Shown piece by piece: positions 1-8,479 of a stretch of DNA of 64,000 nt. The stretch lies in assembly GCA_023954375.1 (NCBI GenBank), contig JAMLIC010000004.1, forward strand, positions 62,001-126,000, written 5' to 3'. A program made the translations under genes and the position numbers. The notes under the pieces were generated by a model. That model made no database searches, was not told the origin of the DNA, and was given only the letters and a program-made list of their open reading frames with translations. Position 1 is the stretch's first letter; every line of letters begins with the position of its first letter. The stretch is from Planctomycetota bacterium (lineage in GTDB: Bacteria > Planctomycetota > J058).

Positions 1-303
1 TCTGGCTGCGAACGCCCGGGGTGGTGTGCTCGGGCGCGAGTCGGCGGCTGGAACCAGGTGCGGAGGCGGCGGTGTGATCGCGGCTGCGGCCGAGGATGGC
101 GGGCGCTGCGGTGCGTCCGGGTGTCGCGCTTCGCGCGACACCCGGACCGCTCAGGCTCGGTCGGCGGCCAGGAGGCCGCCTTCCCTCGCCTTCGCGCCGC
201 ATCGCCTCGCCCTCCTCGGCCTCGCCTGACGCTCTGGCTGCGAACGCCCGGGGTGGTGTGCTCGGGCGCGAGTCGGCGGCTGGACCAGGTGCGGAGGCGG
301 CGG
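1..303 (+). repeat. Interspersed repeat family 2, one partial and one full copy
   Basis: Bases 3-71 and 235-303 are near-identical and are the tail of a larger element. The complete element runs from about 72 to 303. It begins GTGTGATCGCGGCTG and carries a perfect 15-bp hairpin with a 3-nt loop at 115-147 (arm GTCCGGGTGTCGCGC). A CTCAGGCTCGG segment and the tail GCCCGGGGTGGTGTGCTCGG follow. Related copies are at 20293-20307 joined to 22352-22627 (split by a group II intron), at 24909-25092, and in diverged form at 42177-42335 and 61893-62050. No gene is supported here despite long open frames, which are a GC effect. Confidence 0.8.
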
Positions 304-307
304 ATGG

Positions 308-560
308 GCGCCGTGGGGCCAATGCGCACGGCGGATGGGCCGCCGTGGGGCCAATGCGCACGGTGGATGGGTCGCCGTGGGCTGACGCGCACGGCGGATG
401 GGTCGCCATGGGCCGAAGCGCACGGCGGATGGGGCGCCGTGGGTCGACGCGCGTGCGCGCTCCGCACGGCACGATGTCGCACGTGCGCGCCCCGCACGGC
501 ACGACGACGTCCGCCGTCGCACGTGCGCGCTCCGCACCACGACATCCGCCGTCGCACCGA
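308..560. repeat. Two short tandem arrays
   Basis: Four units of 31-32 bp built on GCCGTGGG...CGCACGGCGGATGGG run from 308 to 433, with a fifth degenerate start at 434. They pass into a second array of about three 30-40 bp units built on GTGCGCGCTCCGCACGGCACG that ends near 560. Mismatches between units are mostly single substitutions. The arrays sit directly upstream of the 587 gene. I see no promoter motif in them, and the frames open across them have no credible start. Confidence 0.75.
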
Positions 561-586
561 CTACGCTTCGGGTGGAGGTCGTCGTC

Positions 587-1129
587 ATGCCCCGCCTGCT
601 GGTCGCGTTCACCTGTGTCCTCCTGTTCGCGACGGCCGCGCTGGCGGACGTCGCCTCGGACCTCGCGCTCCTGCGCGGCGTGACCCTGCGCCGGGGCGCG
701 CGCGGGCCGACGGTCATGGCGCTGCAGCGCGTGCTGACCGCGGCCGGGGCGCCGACCGCGGCGGACAGCGTGTTCGGCCCGCGGACCGAGGAGGCCGTGC
801 GCGCGTTCCAGGCGGCGCACGGCTGCGCCGTCGACGGCGTCGTCGGGGGCGAGACGGTCACCGCCCTCGAGCGGGCGCTCGGCGTGACGCCGCCCCCGAA
901 GCGCACGCTGCGCCGCCTGACGAACGCCGAGGTCACGCCGGCGATCACGGCGCAGGCGGTGGCGATCCTCCGCGATCACAGGGCCATGCCGATCGGCTTC
1001 GAGGTCCCGTTCACGGCCGACGGGCGGGAGTACGTCGGCCGGATCGAGCTGCACTACAACCCGCCGGGAGGGCCCAGGAGGCCGTGGGGCCCGCACAAGG
1101 GGGTCAGCGTCTTCGCGGTCGTCGACTGA
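587..1129 (+). CDS. Secreted peptidoglycan-binding-domain protein
   Basis: A 180-residue protein that probably acts outside the inner membrane, binding cell-wall peptidoglycan. Residues 1-20 form a signal peptide (hydrophobic core, ending ATAALA). Residues about 26-95 match the PG_binding_1 fold: LRRGARGPTVMALQRVL, then FGPRTEEAVRAFQ and a DGVVGGETVTAL end. The C-terminal 80 residues match nothing I recognise and hold no catalytic motif. The ATG was chosen because a GGTGGAGGT ribosome site lies 8 bases upstream and because it exposes the signal peptide. Upstream in-frame starts fall in tandem repeats. The family name is secure, but the role (enzyme targeting or binding only) is not. Confidence 0.8.
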   Translation: MPRLLVAFTCVLLFATAALADVASDLALLRGVTLRRGARGPTVMALQRVLTAAGAPTAADSVFGPRTEEAVRAFQAAHGCAVDGVVGGETVTALERALGVTPPPKRTLRRLTNAEVTPAITAQAVAILRDHRAMPIGFEVPFTADGREYVGRIELHYNPPGGPRRPWGPHKGVSVFAVVD

Positions 1130-1215
1130 GCCGCTCCTCGGCCAGCCGCGCGTCGACCTGGCCCGGGCGTCCGCGCCCTCCGATCGGCGTCGACGAGGCG
1201 CGCAGGCGAGGGGAC

Positions 1216-2043
1216 ATGATCGGTCCGGTGCCTTTGCTCGCCCCGCCCGCCGCTGCCATGCTCGCCCCCGGGGCGAGGTCGGCGGACGGAGGGCCGGTGG
1301 GCGAGGCGCAGGAGACGTCCGGGTCGGGCGCCCCGATCTACCGCCACCGCGAGCGCACCCGGCCGTTCCGGCCCGCCGAGGGCGATCCGGATGCGATCGA
1401 GGCGCTCCTCGACCACGTGGCCGCCCCGCTGGGCGCGCCTGCCTTCGTGTTCCACGAGGTCGCCTCGGACCTGGTGCACATCGACGTGCACGCCTTCCCG
1501 CCGCGCGAGGGGCGCGACTGGTGGACGCTCCTGACCACCGGCATGAGCGACCTGCCCATGAACACGCCGGGCGAGCTCGCGTCGCAGCGCTTCGCCGAGC
1601 TCATGCTCTGCCTGCCGCCCACCTGGCCCATGCCGGCGCCGGGCGCCCTGCTCGCGTCCGACGGCGACGACGAGCGCTGGGCCTGGCCGATCCGGTGGCT
1701 CAAGCTCCTGGCCCGCCTGCCGCACGAGTACTCGACCTGGCTCGGCCCCGGCCACACCGTCCCCAACGGCGATCCGCCGGCCCCGTTCGCCGAGGGCACC
1801 GACCTGTGCTGCATGCTGGTCATGGCGCCGGCCACGCTCGAGCCGGAGCTGTGGACGCTGCGCCGGCCGGGCAACCAGGTCCACATCTACGCGCTGTGGC
1901 CGCTCCACCGCGCCGAGATGGAGCTCAAGCTGGAGCGCGGCCTCGAGGCCCTCCTCGACCGGCTCGAGGCGCTCGCGCCCGACGGGCTGGCCGCGGCCGA
2001 GCGGATCGACCCCGGCCGGCCGAGCGTCTGCGGCGGCGGCTGA
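1216..2043 (+). CDS. Suppressor-of-fused (SUFU) domain protein
   Basis: A 275-residue protein of the SUFU family, known from animal Hedgehog signalling but common in bacteria, where some members act in polymorphic-toxin immunity and most are uncharacterised. The core spans about residues 70-230 and includes DLVHIDVHAFPP, LLTTGMSDLPMNTP, FAELMLCLPPTWP, WPIRWLKLLARLPHEY and the GHTVPNGDPPAPF segment typical of the family. There is no signal peptide, so it is probably cytoplasmic. The ATG is preceded by a GGCGAGGGGA purine run; a second ATG 14 codons in is possible. No toxin gene is adjacent: neighbours are a secreted wall-binding protein and prfC. Confidence 0.85.
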   Translation: MIGPVPLLAPPAAAMLAPGARSADGGPVGEAQETSGSGAPIYRHRERTRPFRPAEGDPDAIEALLDHVAAPLGAPAFVFHEVASDLVHIDVHAFPPREGRDWWTLLTTGMSDLPMNTPGELASQRFAELMLCLPPTWPMPAPGALLASDGDDERWAWPIRWLKLLARLPHEYSTWLGPGHTVPNGDPPAPFAEGTDLCCMLVMAPATLEPELWTLRRPGNQVHIYALWPLHRAEMELKLERGLEALLDRLEALAPDGLAAAERIDPGRPSVCGGG

Positions 2044-2066
2044 CCTGCCGCGCGCGGGGCCGTTGC

Positions 2067-2095
2067 TTGACGACGGAGGGGGCGCGCCCCATAGT
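2067..2095 (+). promoter_or_regulatory. Sigma-70-type promoter of prfC
   Basis: TTGACG (2067-2072) and CATAGT (2090-2095) are separated by exactly 17 bases. Transcription would start near 2102 and give a leader of about 160 bases before prfC. The same TTGACR-N17 arrangement is seen upstream of topA and of the 51075-52676 gene. Confidence 0.65.
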
Positions 2096-2264
2096 CTCTC
2101 CCGTGACCGCTCCAGCTCCTCGCGCCCGCCTCGTCGCCTCGACCTCGCTCGCCGCGCCGCCGCCGTGAGCCGGGGCGCCGCGCGCGTCTGCGCGCGGCCG
2201 CTCGAGCGCCCCCTCAACGACACGCCCGGCCCGCCGCGCCCCGGCGCCGCACCTCGAGGACCCC

Positions 2265-3881
2265 ATGTCCGCCTGCCTCCCCACCACCCCCGTCCCCGCG
2301 GCCGACCGTCGCCTCGCCGAGGAGACCCGGCGCCGCCGCACCTTCGCGATCATCAGCCATCCCGACGCCGGGAAGACGACCCTCACCGAGAAGCTGCTGC
2401 TCTACGCCGGGGCGGTCCAGACGGCCGGGCTGGTGCGGGCGAGCAAGGGCGGCCAGGGGACGGTGTCCGACTGGCTCTCGATCGAGCGCGAGCGCGGGAT
2501 CTCGGTCACCAGCTCCGCCATGCAGCTCCCCTACAAGGGGGCGGCGATCACGATCCTCGACACGCCCGGCCACGACGACTTCTGCGAGGACACCTACCGC
2601 ACGCTCCTCGCGGCCGACAGCGCCGTCATGGTGATCGACGCGGCCAAGGGCGTCGAGGCGCAGACGAAGAAGCTCTTCGCCGTGTGCGCGCGGCGCGGGC
2701 TGCCGATCCTCACCTTCATGAACAAGCTCGACCTCCGGGCGCAGGACCCGCTCGACCTGATGACCAACGTCGAGGAGGCGCTGGGGCTGCAGGCCGCGGC
2801 CATGAGCTGGCCGATCGGCAGCGGCCGCGACTTCGCCGGGATCATCGACCGGAGCGCCGGCGAGGTCGTGCTCTTCGACCAGGGCGCCGGGCGAACGAAG
2901 CGCGCCCGCGAGCGCCGCTTCCGGCTCGACGACCCGGCCGTCGAGGCCGAGGTCGACCGCGAGGCGCTCGAGCGGGCCCGGCACGAGCTCGAGCTGCTCG
3001 ACGTGGCCGGCAACCCGTTCGACAAGGAGCGCTTCCTGCGCGGCGCGCTGACGCCGGTGTTCTTCGGCTCGGCCCTGTCGAACTTCGGCGTCGAGGACTT
3101 CTTCGACGCCTTCGTCGACCTCGCCCCATGCCCGCCGCCGCGCCTGGCCGACGTCGCCGGCGGCGGCCAGGTCGAGGTCGACCCGGTGCGCGACCGCTTC
3201 AGCGCCTTCGTGTTCAAGGTCCAGGCGAACATGAACCCGAAGCACCGCGACAGCATGGCGTTCCTGCGCATCTGCTCGGGCCGCTTCGAGCGCGACATGG
3301 TCGTGCGCCACCACCGCAGCGGCAAGCAGGTGCGCATGACCCACCCGTACACGACGCTGGCCCGCGAGCGGACGACCGTCGACGAGGCCTTCCCGGGCGA
3401 CGTGATCGGGATCGTCGACCCCGGCACCTTCATCATCGGCGACACGGTCTCGCTCGAGGGCGGCTTCGACTACAAGCCGCTCCCCCAGCTCGCGCCGACC
3501 GTCCTCGGCCGGATCCGGCCGAAGGACGTCGGCAAGCGCAAGGCGTTCGACAAGGGCCTGGGGCAGCTCGTCGCCGAGGGCACCGTCCAGGCGGTCCACG
3601 TCCTCCCGGCGCGGGAGCTGCACGTGGCCGCCGTCGGGCGCCTCCAGTTCGAGGTCCTCCAGCACCGGCTGCGGCACGAGTACGGCGTCGAGACGGAGCT
3701 CACGACGCGCGCCTACGAGCACGCGCTGTGGCTGGTGGGCGACCCGGCCGCCTTCACGTCCGCGTCCGGGACGCTGGCGGTCGACGGCCGGGGTCGCCAT
3801 CTGGCGCTGTTCGACGACGCGTTCTCGATGCGCTACGCCCTGCAGAAGAGCGAGGCGCTCGAGTTCGTCGACTGCCTGTGA
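2265..3881 (+). CDS. prfC: Peptide chain release factor 3
   Basis: A 538-residue translational GTPase that recycles RF1/RF2 from the ribosome after peptide release; normal length for the family. The G1 P-loop is SHPDAGKTT (31-39), the switch II region is DTPGHDDF (99-106) and G4 is NKLD (153-156). ERERGISVTSS is the RF3-type effector region, and the RF3-specific central and C-terminal domains follow (VFKVQANMNPKHRDSMAF, VGRLQFEVLQHRL). An RF3 identity is preferred over EF-G or tetracycline-protection proteins because of length and the C-terminal signature. A GAGGA ribosome site lies 5 bases before the ATG. It converges on the next gene with a 7-bp gap, too short for a separate terminator. Confidence 0.95.
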   Translation: MSACLPTTPVPAADRRLAEETRRRRTFAIISHPDAGKTTLTEKLLLYAGAVQTAGLVRASKGGQGTVSDWLSIERERGISVTSSAMQLPYKGAAITILDTPGHDDFCEDTYRTLLAADSAVMVIDAAKGVEAQTKKLFAVCARRGLPILTFMNKLDLRAQDPLDLMTNVEEALGLQAAAMSWPIGSGRDFAGIIDRSAGEVVLFDQGAGRTKRARERRFRLDDPAVEAEVDREALERARHELELLDVAGNPFDKERFLRGALTPVFFGSALSNFGVEDFFDAFVDLAPCPPPRLADVAGGGQVEVDPVRDRFSAFVFKVQANMNPKHRDSMAFLRICSGRFERDMVVRHHRSGKQVRMTHPYTTLARERTTVDEAFPGDVIGIVDPGTFIIGDTVSLEGGFDYKPLPQLAPTVLGRIRPKDVGKRKAFDKGLGQLVAEGTVQAVHVLPARELHVAAVGRLQFEVLQHRLRHEYGVETELTTRAYEHALWLVGDPAAFTSASGTLAVDGRGRHLALFDDAFSMRYALQKSEALEFVDCL

Positions 3882-3888
3882 CCGTGAG

Positions 3889-4827
3889 TCACGCCAGGCC
3901 GAGCCGCTCCTCCGCGTTCGGCCGGAAGACGAGCACGCCGTCGGCCGGCCGGCCCGAGTCGTAGCGCGCGACCACCTCGTCGGGCACCGGCGCGTCGTCG
4001 CTCATGCGGCGGAAGTCGCGCAGCGACGTGCCGCGCGGCCGCGAGTCGACGTTGGGCGCGCCGCGCCCCTCGAGGAGGTCGCGCAGGTCGACGGTGCGCA
4101 CGTCGATGCTGTAGCGCGTGCGGCCGGTCGTGTTGGGCGCCGTCGAGTGGAGCTGGGCGCCCGAGAACAGGACGACGCCGCCGGGCGGCACCACCGGTCG
4201 GAGCTCGGGCTGGAGCGCCGGCGGCTCGAGCGGGCGGGGCTGCTTGCGCGTGTCCGAGGTGACGTGCTTCGCCGCCTGCGCCCGGCCGACGGCGTTCCAC
4301 TCGTAGTAGTCGAACTCGCTCGAGTCGTTCGGGACGGGCACCTCCCAGTGGCGCGGGTGGAAGGCGACGGCGCTGGTCGCGTCCATCTCCCACAGCGGGA
4401 GCCACCAGTTGAGCTGCGCCATCGGCGCCGAGTACCACGTGTCGCGATGCGGGTGGTGCGCGTAGCCCACCCCGGCCGTCAGGTAGCCGTGGCTCGTGAC
4501 CATGCGCAGCCGCGGCACGTCGAGGTAGGTCGTGTCGGGGTCGAGCCGCAGGTCGGCCATCATGGCCTTCAGGAGCTCGCGTGTGCGCGGGTGGTGGATG
4601 AACCGCGGCTTGAGCGGCGCGCAGACCTCCACGAAGCGCTCGACCGGGAGGTCGTGCTGCGCGGTGAGGGGGTCGAGCGGGGCGAAGGCCTGGGCGATCA
4701 GCTCGCGCGCCCAGGCGCACAGGGCCGCGGTGCTCGGCCGCGGTGAGAAGACGACGAGCGCGCCCGCGTGGAGCCGGGCCCGGAGCTCGTCGGGGGGCAG
4801 GGGCGGGTCGAGGTGGAGCGCGCTCAC
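3889..4827 (-). CDS. Phytanoyl-CoA dioxygenase (PhyH) family 2-oxoglutarate/Fe(II) oxygenase
   Basis: A 312-residue soluble enzyme of the 2-oxoglutarate-dependent oxygenase superfamily. The iron-binding HxD is in HPHRDTWYSAPMAQLNWW, with AQLNWWLPL as the following beta strand. The distal histidine is in GAQLHSTAPN, followed by the 2-oxoglutarate-binding arginine region TGRTRYSIDV. The segment PPGGVVLFSGAQLHST is characteristic of the family. The GTG start has a GAGGG site 5 bases upstream. The substrate cannot be read from sequence. It lies between prfC and the polysaccharide locus, separated from the latter by a strong hairpin, so it is probably its own transcription unit. Confidence 0.8.
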   Translation of the reverse strand: MSALHLDPPLPPDELRARLHAGALVVFSPRPSTAALCAWARELIAQAFAPLDPLTAQHDLPVERFVEVCAPLKPRFIHHPRTRELLKAMMADLRLDPDTTYLDVPRLRMVTSHGYLTAGVGYAHHPHRDTWYSAPMAQLNWWLPLWEMDATSAVAFHPRHWEVPVPNDSSEFDYYEWNAVGRAQAAKHVTSDTRKQPRPLEPPALQPELRPVVPPGGVVLFSGAQLHSTAPNTTGRTRYSIDVRTVDLRDLLEGRGAPNVDSRPRGTSLRDFRRMSDDAPVPDEVVARYDSGRPADGVLVFRPNAEERLGLA

Positions 4828-4927
4828 GGCGGCCCTCGCCGGCTGCGCTTGAAGATGAGCAGGATCCTCACGGTGCCTCCCTCCTACGAGCGCGGCCGCG
4901 GGGGCCGCGCGCTGTACACGACCACAC

Positions 4928-4964
4928 GACGACGCCGCCGCGCCCGCTGCGCGGCGGCGTCGTC
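4928..4964 (-). terminator. Hairpin terminator of the polysaccharide locus
   Basis: A perfect 16-bp GC stem (arm GACGACGCCGCCGCGC) with a 5-base loop, placed just after the last minus-strand gene of the cluster. No clear T-run follows on the minus strand, so intrinsic termination is inferred from stem strength and position. Confidence 0.6.
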
Positions 4965-4992
4965 GACGACTCGGGATCGGGGCCTCGGCGCG

Positions 4993-6174
4993 TCACGCGG
5001 CCCGCAGGCGGGCCGGCGGCGTCTCGCCGTTCTTGCTCGCGCCGCCGTCGACCTCGTCGGCGAGGCGGGCGAGGCGCTCGCGGCGGGCCGCGAGCTTCGG
5101 GCTGGGCTGCAGGCCCGCGGCGTCGAGGACCCGCGCCCAGCGGTAGGCCCAGTCGTGGCGCCGGAGCGAGCTGGCGACGTTGCGCCGCCGGATCGCCTCG
5201 ACGCGCTCGGGGTCGGCGTCGAGCGCGTCGAGCACCGCCGCAGGGTCGGCCGTGCCGTAGGGCATGGGGACGACCGCGTCCTCCCAGCCGAAGTGCTCGT
5301 CGAACGAGGCGCAGCGCGGGGCCTCGCCGATCATCACGGCGCCGCCGGCGGCGCCCTCGAAGAAGCGGAACCCGACCTCCTGCTGGCCGCCGGTGTCCTC
5401 GGGCGACGTGACCTTCGCCACGTTCGTGACGAAGTACCGGCTGCGCTGGATCAACCCGGCGAGCTGGTCGCGGTGGTCGCGGAAGTCGTAGATGCTCGCC
5501 CGGCCGTCCATCGTGTCGAACAGGTAGAGCAGGCCCCGCTCGCGGGCGAGCGCCTTGAGCGCCTCGTGCGTGACGGCCGAGCGCCGGCCCATGTTGAACA
5601 CGTCGACCGCGCGCGCCGGCGGGTCGGGGTAGGGGCAGAAGCGCAGCGTGTCGAGGCCGATCGGCAGGTAGGGGGCCGGACGCCCCAGGGCGGCCGAGAG
5701 CGGCGGAGACGTCTGCTCCTGGCCGATGAAGACGTGGTCGAACTGGGCCAGCAGGGCCAGCTCGCCCGCGCGGTCCGGGATCGTGTGCGCCCAGAGCTCG
5801 TCGACGTAGACGGCCGTGCGGCGGCAGCGCGCGCGCCAGGGGGCCAGGGGTCCGAGCAGGTACAGGTCCTGCGGGTTCTGGCAGGAGACGAACAGGAGGT
5901 CGTAGTCGCGGTCGACCGGCGCCGCCGCGAGCGCCCCGAGGCGCCGCACGGCCGGCAGGGCGCGGCCCAGCTTGCCCCACAGCGCCTTCTGGACGAGCCG
6001 CGGCGGCCCGCCGGGCCGGAGCGGGGCGATGACGTCGGCCCGCTCGACCGCCGCGGTGACGTCCTCGAGCTCCGCGTTGCAGCCGCGCGACGGGACGCGC
6101 ACGAGGTTGCGCAGGGAGAAGACGAGCACGCGCGCGTCGGGGTCGCGCTTCACCCAGGTGGGCGGGGGCACCAT
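4993..6174 (-). CDS. CgeB/YkvP-like glycosyltransferase
   Basis: A 393-residue cytoplasmic protein resembling the CgeB-type GT-B glycosyltransferases. The N-terminal half has Rossmann-like strands (DARVLVFSLRN, DYDLLFVSCQNPQDLYLLGP). The C-terminal half has the donor-site region QQEVGFRFFEGAAGGAVMIG followed by FDEHFGWEDAV, the pattern of this family in which E and G residues contact the sugar nucleotide. It is the last gene of a minus-strand series. Its ATG shares one base with the stop of rfbF (TGATG), so the two are translationally coupled. The role is likely sugar addition in surface polysaccharide assembly; donor and acceptor are unknown. Confidence 0.72.
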   Translation of the reverse strand: MVPPPTWVKRDPDARVLVFSLRNLVRVPSRGCNAELEDVTAAVERADVIAPLRPGGPPRLVQKALWGKLGRALPAVRRLGALAAAPVDRDYDLLFVSCQNPQDLYLLGPLAPWRARCRRTAVYVDELWAHTIPDRAGELALLAQFDHVFIGQEQTSPPLSAALGRPAPYLPIGLDTLRFCPYPDPPARAVDVFNMGRRSAVTHEALKALARERGLLYLFDTMDGRASIYDFRDHRDQLAGLIQRSRYFVTNVAKVTSPEDTGGQQEVGFRFFEGAAGGAVMIGEAPRCASFDEHFGWEDAVVPMPYGTADPAAVLDALDADPERVEAIRRRNVASSLRRHDWAYRWARVLDAAGLQPSPKLAARRERLARLADEVDGGASKNGETPPARLRAA

Positions 6175-6986
6175 CACGCCGCCGCCCGGGTCGGGGGACC
6201 CTGCTCTTCCCGCGCGGTGCCGCCCCACACGCGCCACGGCGGGGCGTCGCTCGTCCAGAGCCGCTCCAGGAGGAGCTTGTCGCGGAGCGTGTCCATGCAC
6301 TGCCAGAAGCCGTCGTGCCGGTAGGCCATGAGCTGGCCCTCGCGGGCGAGCCGCTCCATGGGCTCGCGCTCCCACTGGGTGTCGTCGCCGTCGATGTAGT
6401 CGAGCACCTGCGGCTCGAGGACGAAGAAGGCGCCGTTGATCCACCCCTCCGCCGTCTGCGGCTTCTCGCTGAAGTCCGCCACGCGCTCGCCGTCGAGCAC
6501 GAGGTGGCCGAAGCGGGCCGGCGGGCGCACGGCCGTGACCGTCGCCAGCTTGCCGTGGCTCCGGTGGAAGGCGAGGAGGCGCCGCAGGTCGACGTTCGAG
6601 ACGCCGTCGCCCCACGTGAGCATGAACGTCTCGCCGTCGAGGAAGGGGCGCAGGCGGCGGATCCGGCCGCCCGTGTTCGTCGTCAGGCCCGTGTCGATGA
6701 GCCGGACCGCCCAGTCCTCGCTCGCCGGGCCGTGGCGCACGACCTCGCCGCGGGTGTGCACCGTCAGGTTCGAGTGCAGGGCGGCGTAGTCGAGCATGTA
6801 GCGCTTGATCGCGTCGCCCTTGTAGCCCAGCGCCACCACGAAGTCGTCGAAGCCGTGGTGGGCGTAGATCTTCATGATGTGCCAGAGGATCGGCCGGCCG
6901 CCGACCTCGATCATCGGCTTGGGCTTGGTCTCGGTCTCCTCCGCGAAGCGGGTCCCGAGGCCCCCCGCGAGGATGGCCACCTTCAT
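6174..6986 (-). CDS. rfbF: Glucose-1-phosphate cytidylyltransferase
   Basis: A 270-residue enzyme making CDP-glucose from CTP and glucose-1-phosphate, the entry step to CDP-activated deoxysugars. The nucleotidyl-transfer loop is ILAGGLGTRFAEETETKPKPM (starting at residue 4) and the second signature is LTWGDGVSNVD. FSEKPQTAEGWINGAFFVLEP and FWQCMDTLRDK are typical of RfbF/DdhA. Length is close to the family norm of about 256, with a short Pro/Ala tail. None of the later CDP-sugar genes (dehydratase ddhB and beyond) lies in the window, so they must be elsewhere or the CDP-glucose is used directly. Confidence 0.92.
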   Translation of the reverse strand: MKVAILAGGLGTRFAEETETKPKPMIEVGGRPILWHIMKIYAHHGFDDFVVALGYKGDAIKRYMLDYAALHSNLTVHTRGEVVRHGPASEDWAVRLIDTGLTTNTGGRIRRLRPFLDGETFMLTWGDGVSNVDLRRLLAFHRSHGKLATVTAVRPPARFGHLVLDGERVADFSEKPQTAEGWINGAFFVLEPQVLDYIDGDDTQWEREPMERLAREGQLMAYRHDGFWQCMDTLRDKLLLERLWTSDAPPWRVWGGTAREEQGPPTRAAA

Positions 6987-7059
6987 CGTGTCGACTCCTC
7001 CTCAACCGCCCCCTGGTGGGGCGCATGAGGCGGAGAGGACGCAAGCGATGGGCCGTCCG

Positions 7060-8478
7060 CTACACGGACGGAACCTCCCCGGACCGCGCCGTGACCGCCG
7101 GACGACGAGGCGCCTCCGGCGCGTGACACTCCCCAGCATCGGCGGGAATCCGGGGCCCCGTGACGCCCAGGCGGCGTCCCAGGGCCCGCCCGCGGAGGAG
7201 CCCACCGAGGGCCCCGAGCGCCATGGTCGCCATGGGGTTGAACATGGCGTTCAGCAGGTTGTCCACCGTGTAGAGCGCGCACAGCGTGGCCAGCGCCGCC
7301 GCGGGCGCGACCTCGGGGCGCGCCCACCAGCGCGCGGGCACGCGGCCCACGAACAGGCAGACGGGCAGCGCGCTCGCCGCGAGGAAGGCGGCCAGGCCGA
7401 CGACGCCGTTCTGCCCGAACTTGATGATCCACCAGCCGTCGGTGACCGTCTCGTCGTTGCCCTGCTTGCCCTTCACCAGCGCGCGGCCCCAGCCGGCCCA
7501 GCCGAAGACGGGCCGCTCCATGGCCCGCTCGGCGAGGATCGTCTCGTTGTGCAGGCGGAACTCGACCGACTGCACGCGGTCCGGCGGCGCCACCGCGCGC
7601 AGGGCCTCGAGGAAGCTCTCGCCCGTCCAGGCGCCCGTGGCGCGGAGCGACACGTAGGCCGGCGCCACCACCAGGATCGCGGCCATCACCGCGGCCCGGC
7701 CCGACGCGCGCGCGTGCACGAGCGCCGCCGCGCCGAGGCCCAGGAGGAACAGGGCGCCGAGGGAGCGGCAGAGGAGCGTCGTCAGCGCCACGATCACGAG
7801 CATGAGCACCCACACGGGGCGGCGCAGGACGCCGGTCGACCACAGCCAGGCGCCGGTGAGGGTCGCCGCGCCCATCCACATGGCCGTGGCCAGGCCGTGC
7901 TGCAGGAAGACCATGGGGCGCCAGCCGCCGAGGCGGTACACCTGCGCGAAGCTGTGCTGGTGGCTCCCGTAGACCCAGTTGTGGAGCTGCGGGCTCAGGC
8001 GCGCCTCGATGAGGCAGAACGGGGCGTAGACGACCCCCGCGACGAGGACCGCGAGGGCCAGCTGGCGCAGGCCCTCGCGGTCGCTGAAGTAGATGCGTCC
8101 GAGCAGGTACGGCGTCCCGAACATGATCAACGGGGAGCTGAGCGCCGCGAGCCCGTCGTAGACGCCCAGGTCGTTGCTGATCGAGCTGAAGAGGGGGGTC
8201 ACGATGACCCCCAGCGCGGGGACGTCGATGAGCCCCGGGCGGAAGGAGAGCAGGCGCCGCGGGTCGAGGAAGGCCAGCGCGCCGAGGACGCCGATCCCGA
8301 TGGACAGGCTGCGGTCGAGGTCGGGCAGGACGCCGGGCAGGTCGTAGCGGCCCTGCGGGAGGAACATCCAGCCCAGGATGTAGGCGGCGAGGATCGCCCG
8401 CCGGAGCGGCAGGACGAGGAACAGCGACGCCGCGGCCAGCGGGTAGACGGCGAGGGTCAGGAGCGCCTGCGGGCTCAC
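7060..8478 (-). CDS. O-antigen ligase/polymerase (Wzy-like) membrane protein
   Basis: A 472-residue polytopic inner-membrane protein with about 11-12 predicted membrane segments and a large loop in the second half, around residues 270-330 (ESFLEALRAVAPPDRVQSVEFRLHNETILAERAMERPVFGWAGWG, here split by eye). The RxxxW/PVFGWAGWG segment after that loop resembles the Wzy_C region of O-antigen ligases and EPS polymerases. The GTG start lies 1 base after the stop of the upstream phosphotransferase gene. A chain-polymerising role is inferred from topology and neighbours. This family is poorly conserved, so ligase and polymerase cannot be told apart. Confidence 0.7.
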   Translation of the reverse strand: MSPQALLTLAVYPLAAASLFLVLPLRRAILAAYILGWMFLPQGRYDLPGVLPDLDRSLSIGIGVLGALAFLDPRRLLSFRPGLIDVPALGVIVTPLFSSISNDLGVYDGLAALSSPLIMFGTPYLLGRIYFSDREGLRQLALAVLVAGVVYAPFCLIEARLSPQLHNWVYGSHQHSFAQVYRLGGWRPMVFLQHGLATAMWMGAATLTGAWLWSTGVLRRPVWVLMLVIVALTTLLCRSLGALFLLGLGAAALVHARASGRAAVMAAILVVAPAYVSLRATGAWTGESFLEALRAVAPPDRVQSVEFRLHNETILAERAMERPVFGWAGWGRALVKGKQGNDETVTDGWWIIKFGQNGVVGLAAFLAASALPVCLFVGRVPARWWARPEVAPAAALATLCALYTVDNLLNAMFNPMATMALGALGGLLRGRALGRRLGVTGPRIPADAGECHAPEAPRRPAVTARSGEVPSV

Positions 8479-8479
8479 G

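Noticed and set aside
58..2043. A single 661-codon open frame covering the left repeats and the SUFU gene
   Set aside because: The first 386 codons lie in repeats and out of frame over the 587 gene, are Arg/Pro-rich and have no ribosome site; only the part from 1216 resembles a protein family.
5264..7044. Several open frames opposite or alongside the rfbF and CgeB-like genes
   Set aside because: All overlap two well-supported enzymes and show shadow composition.
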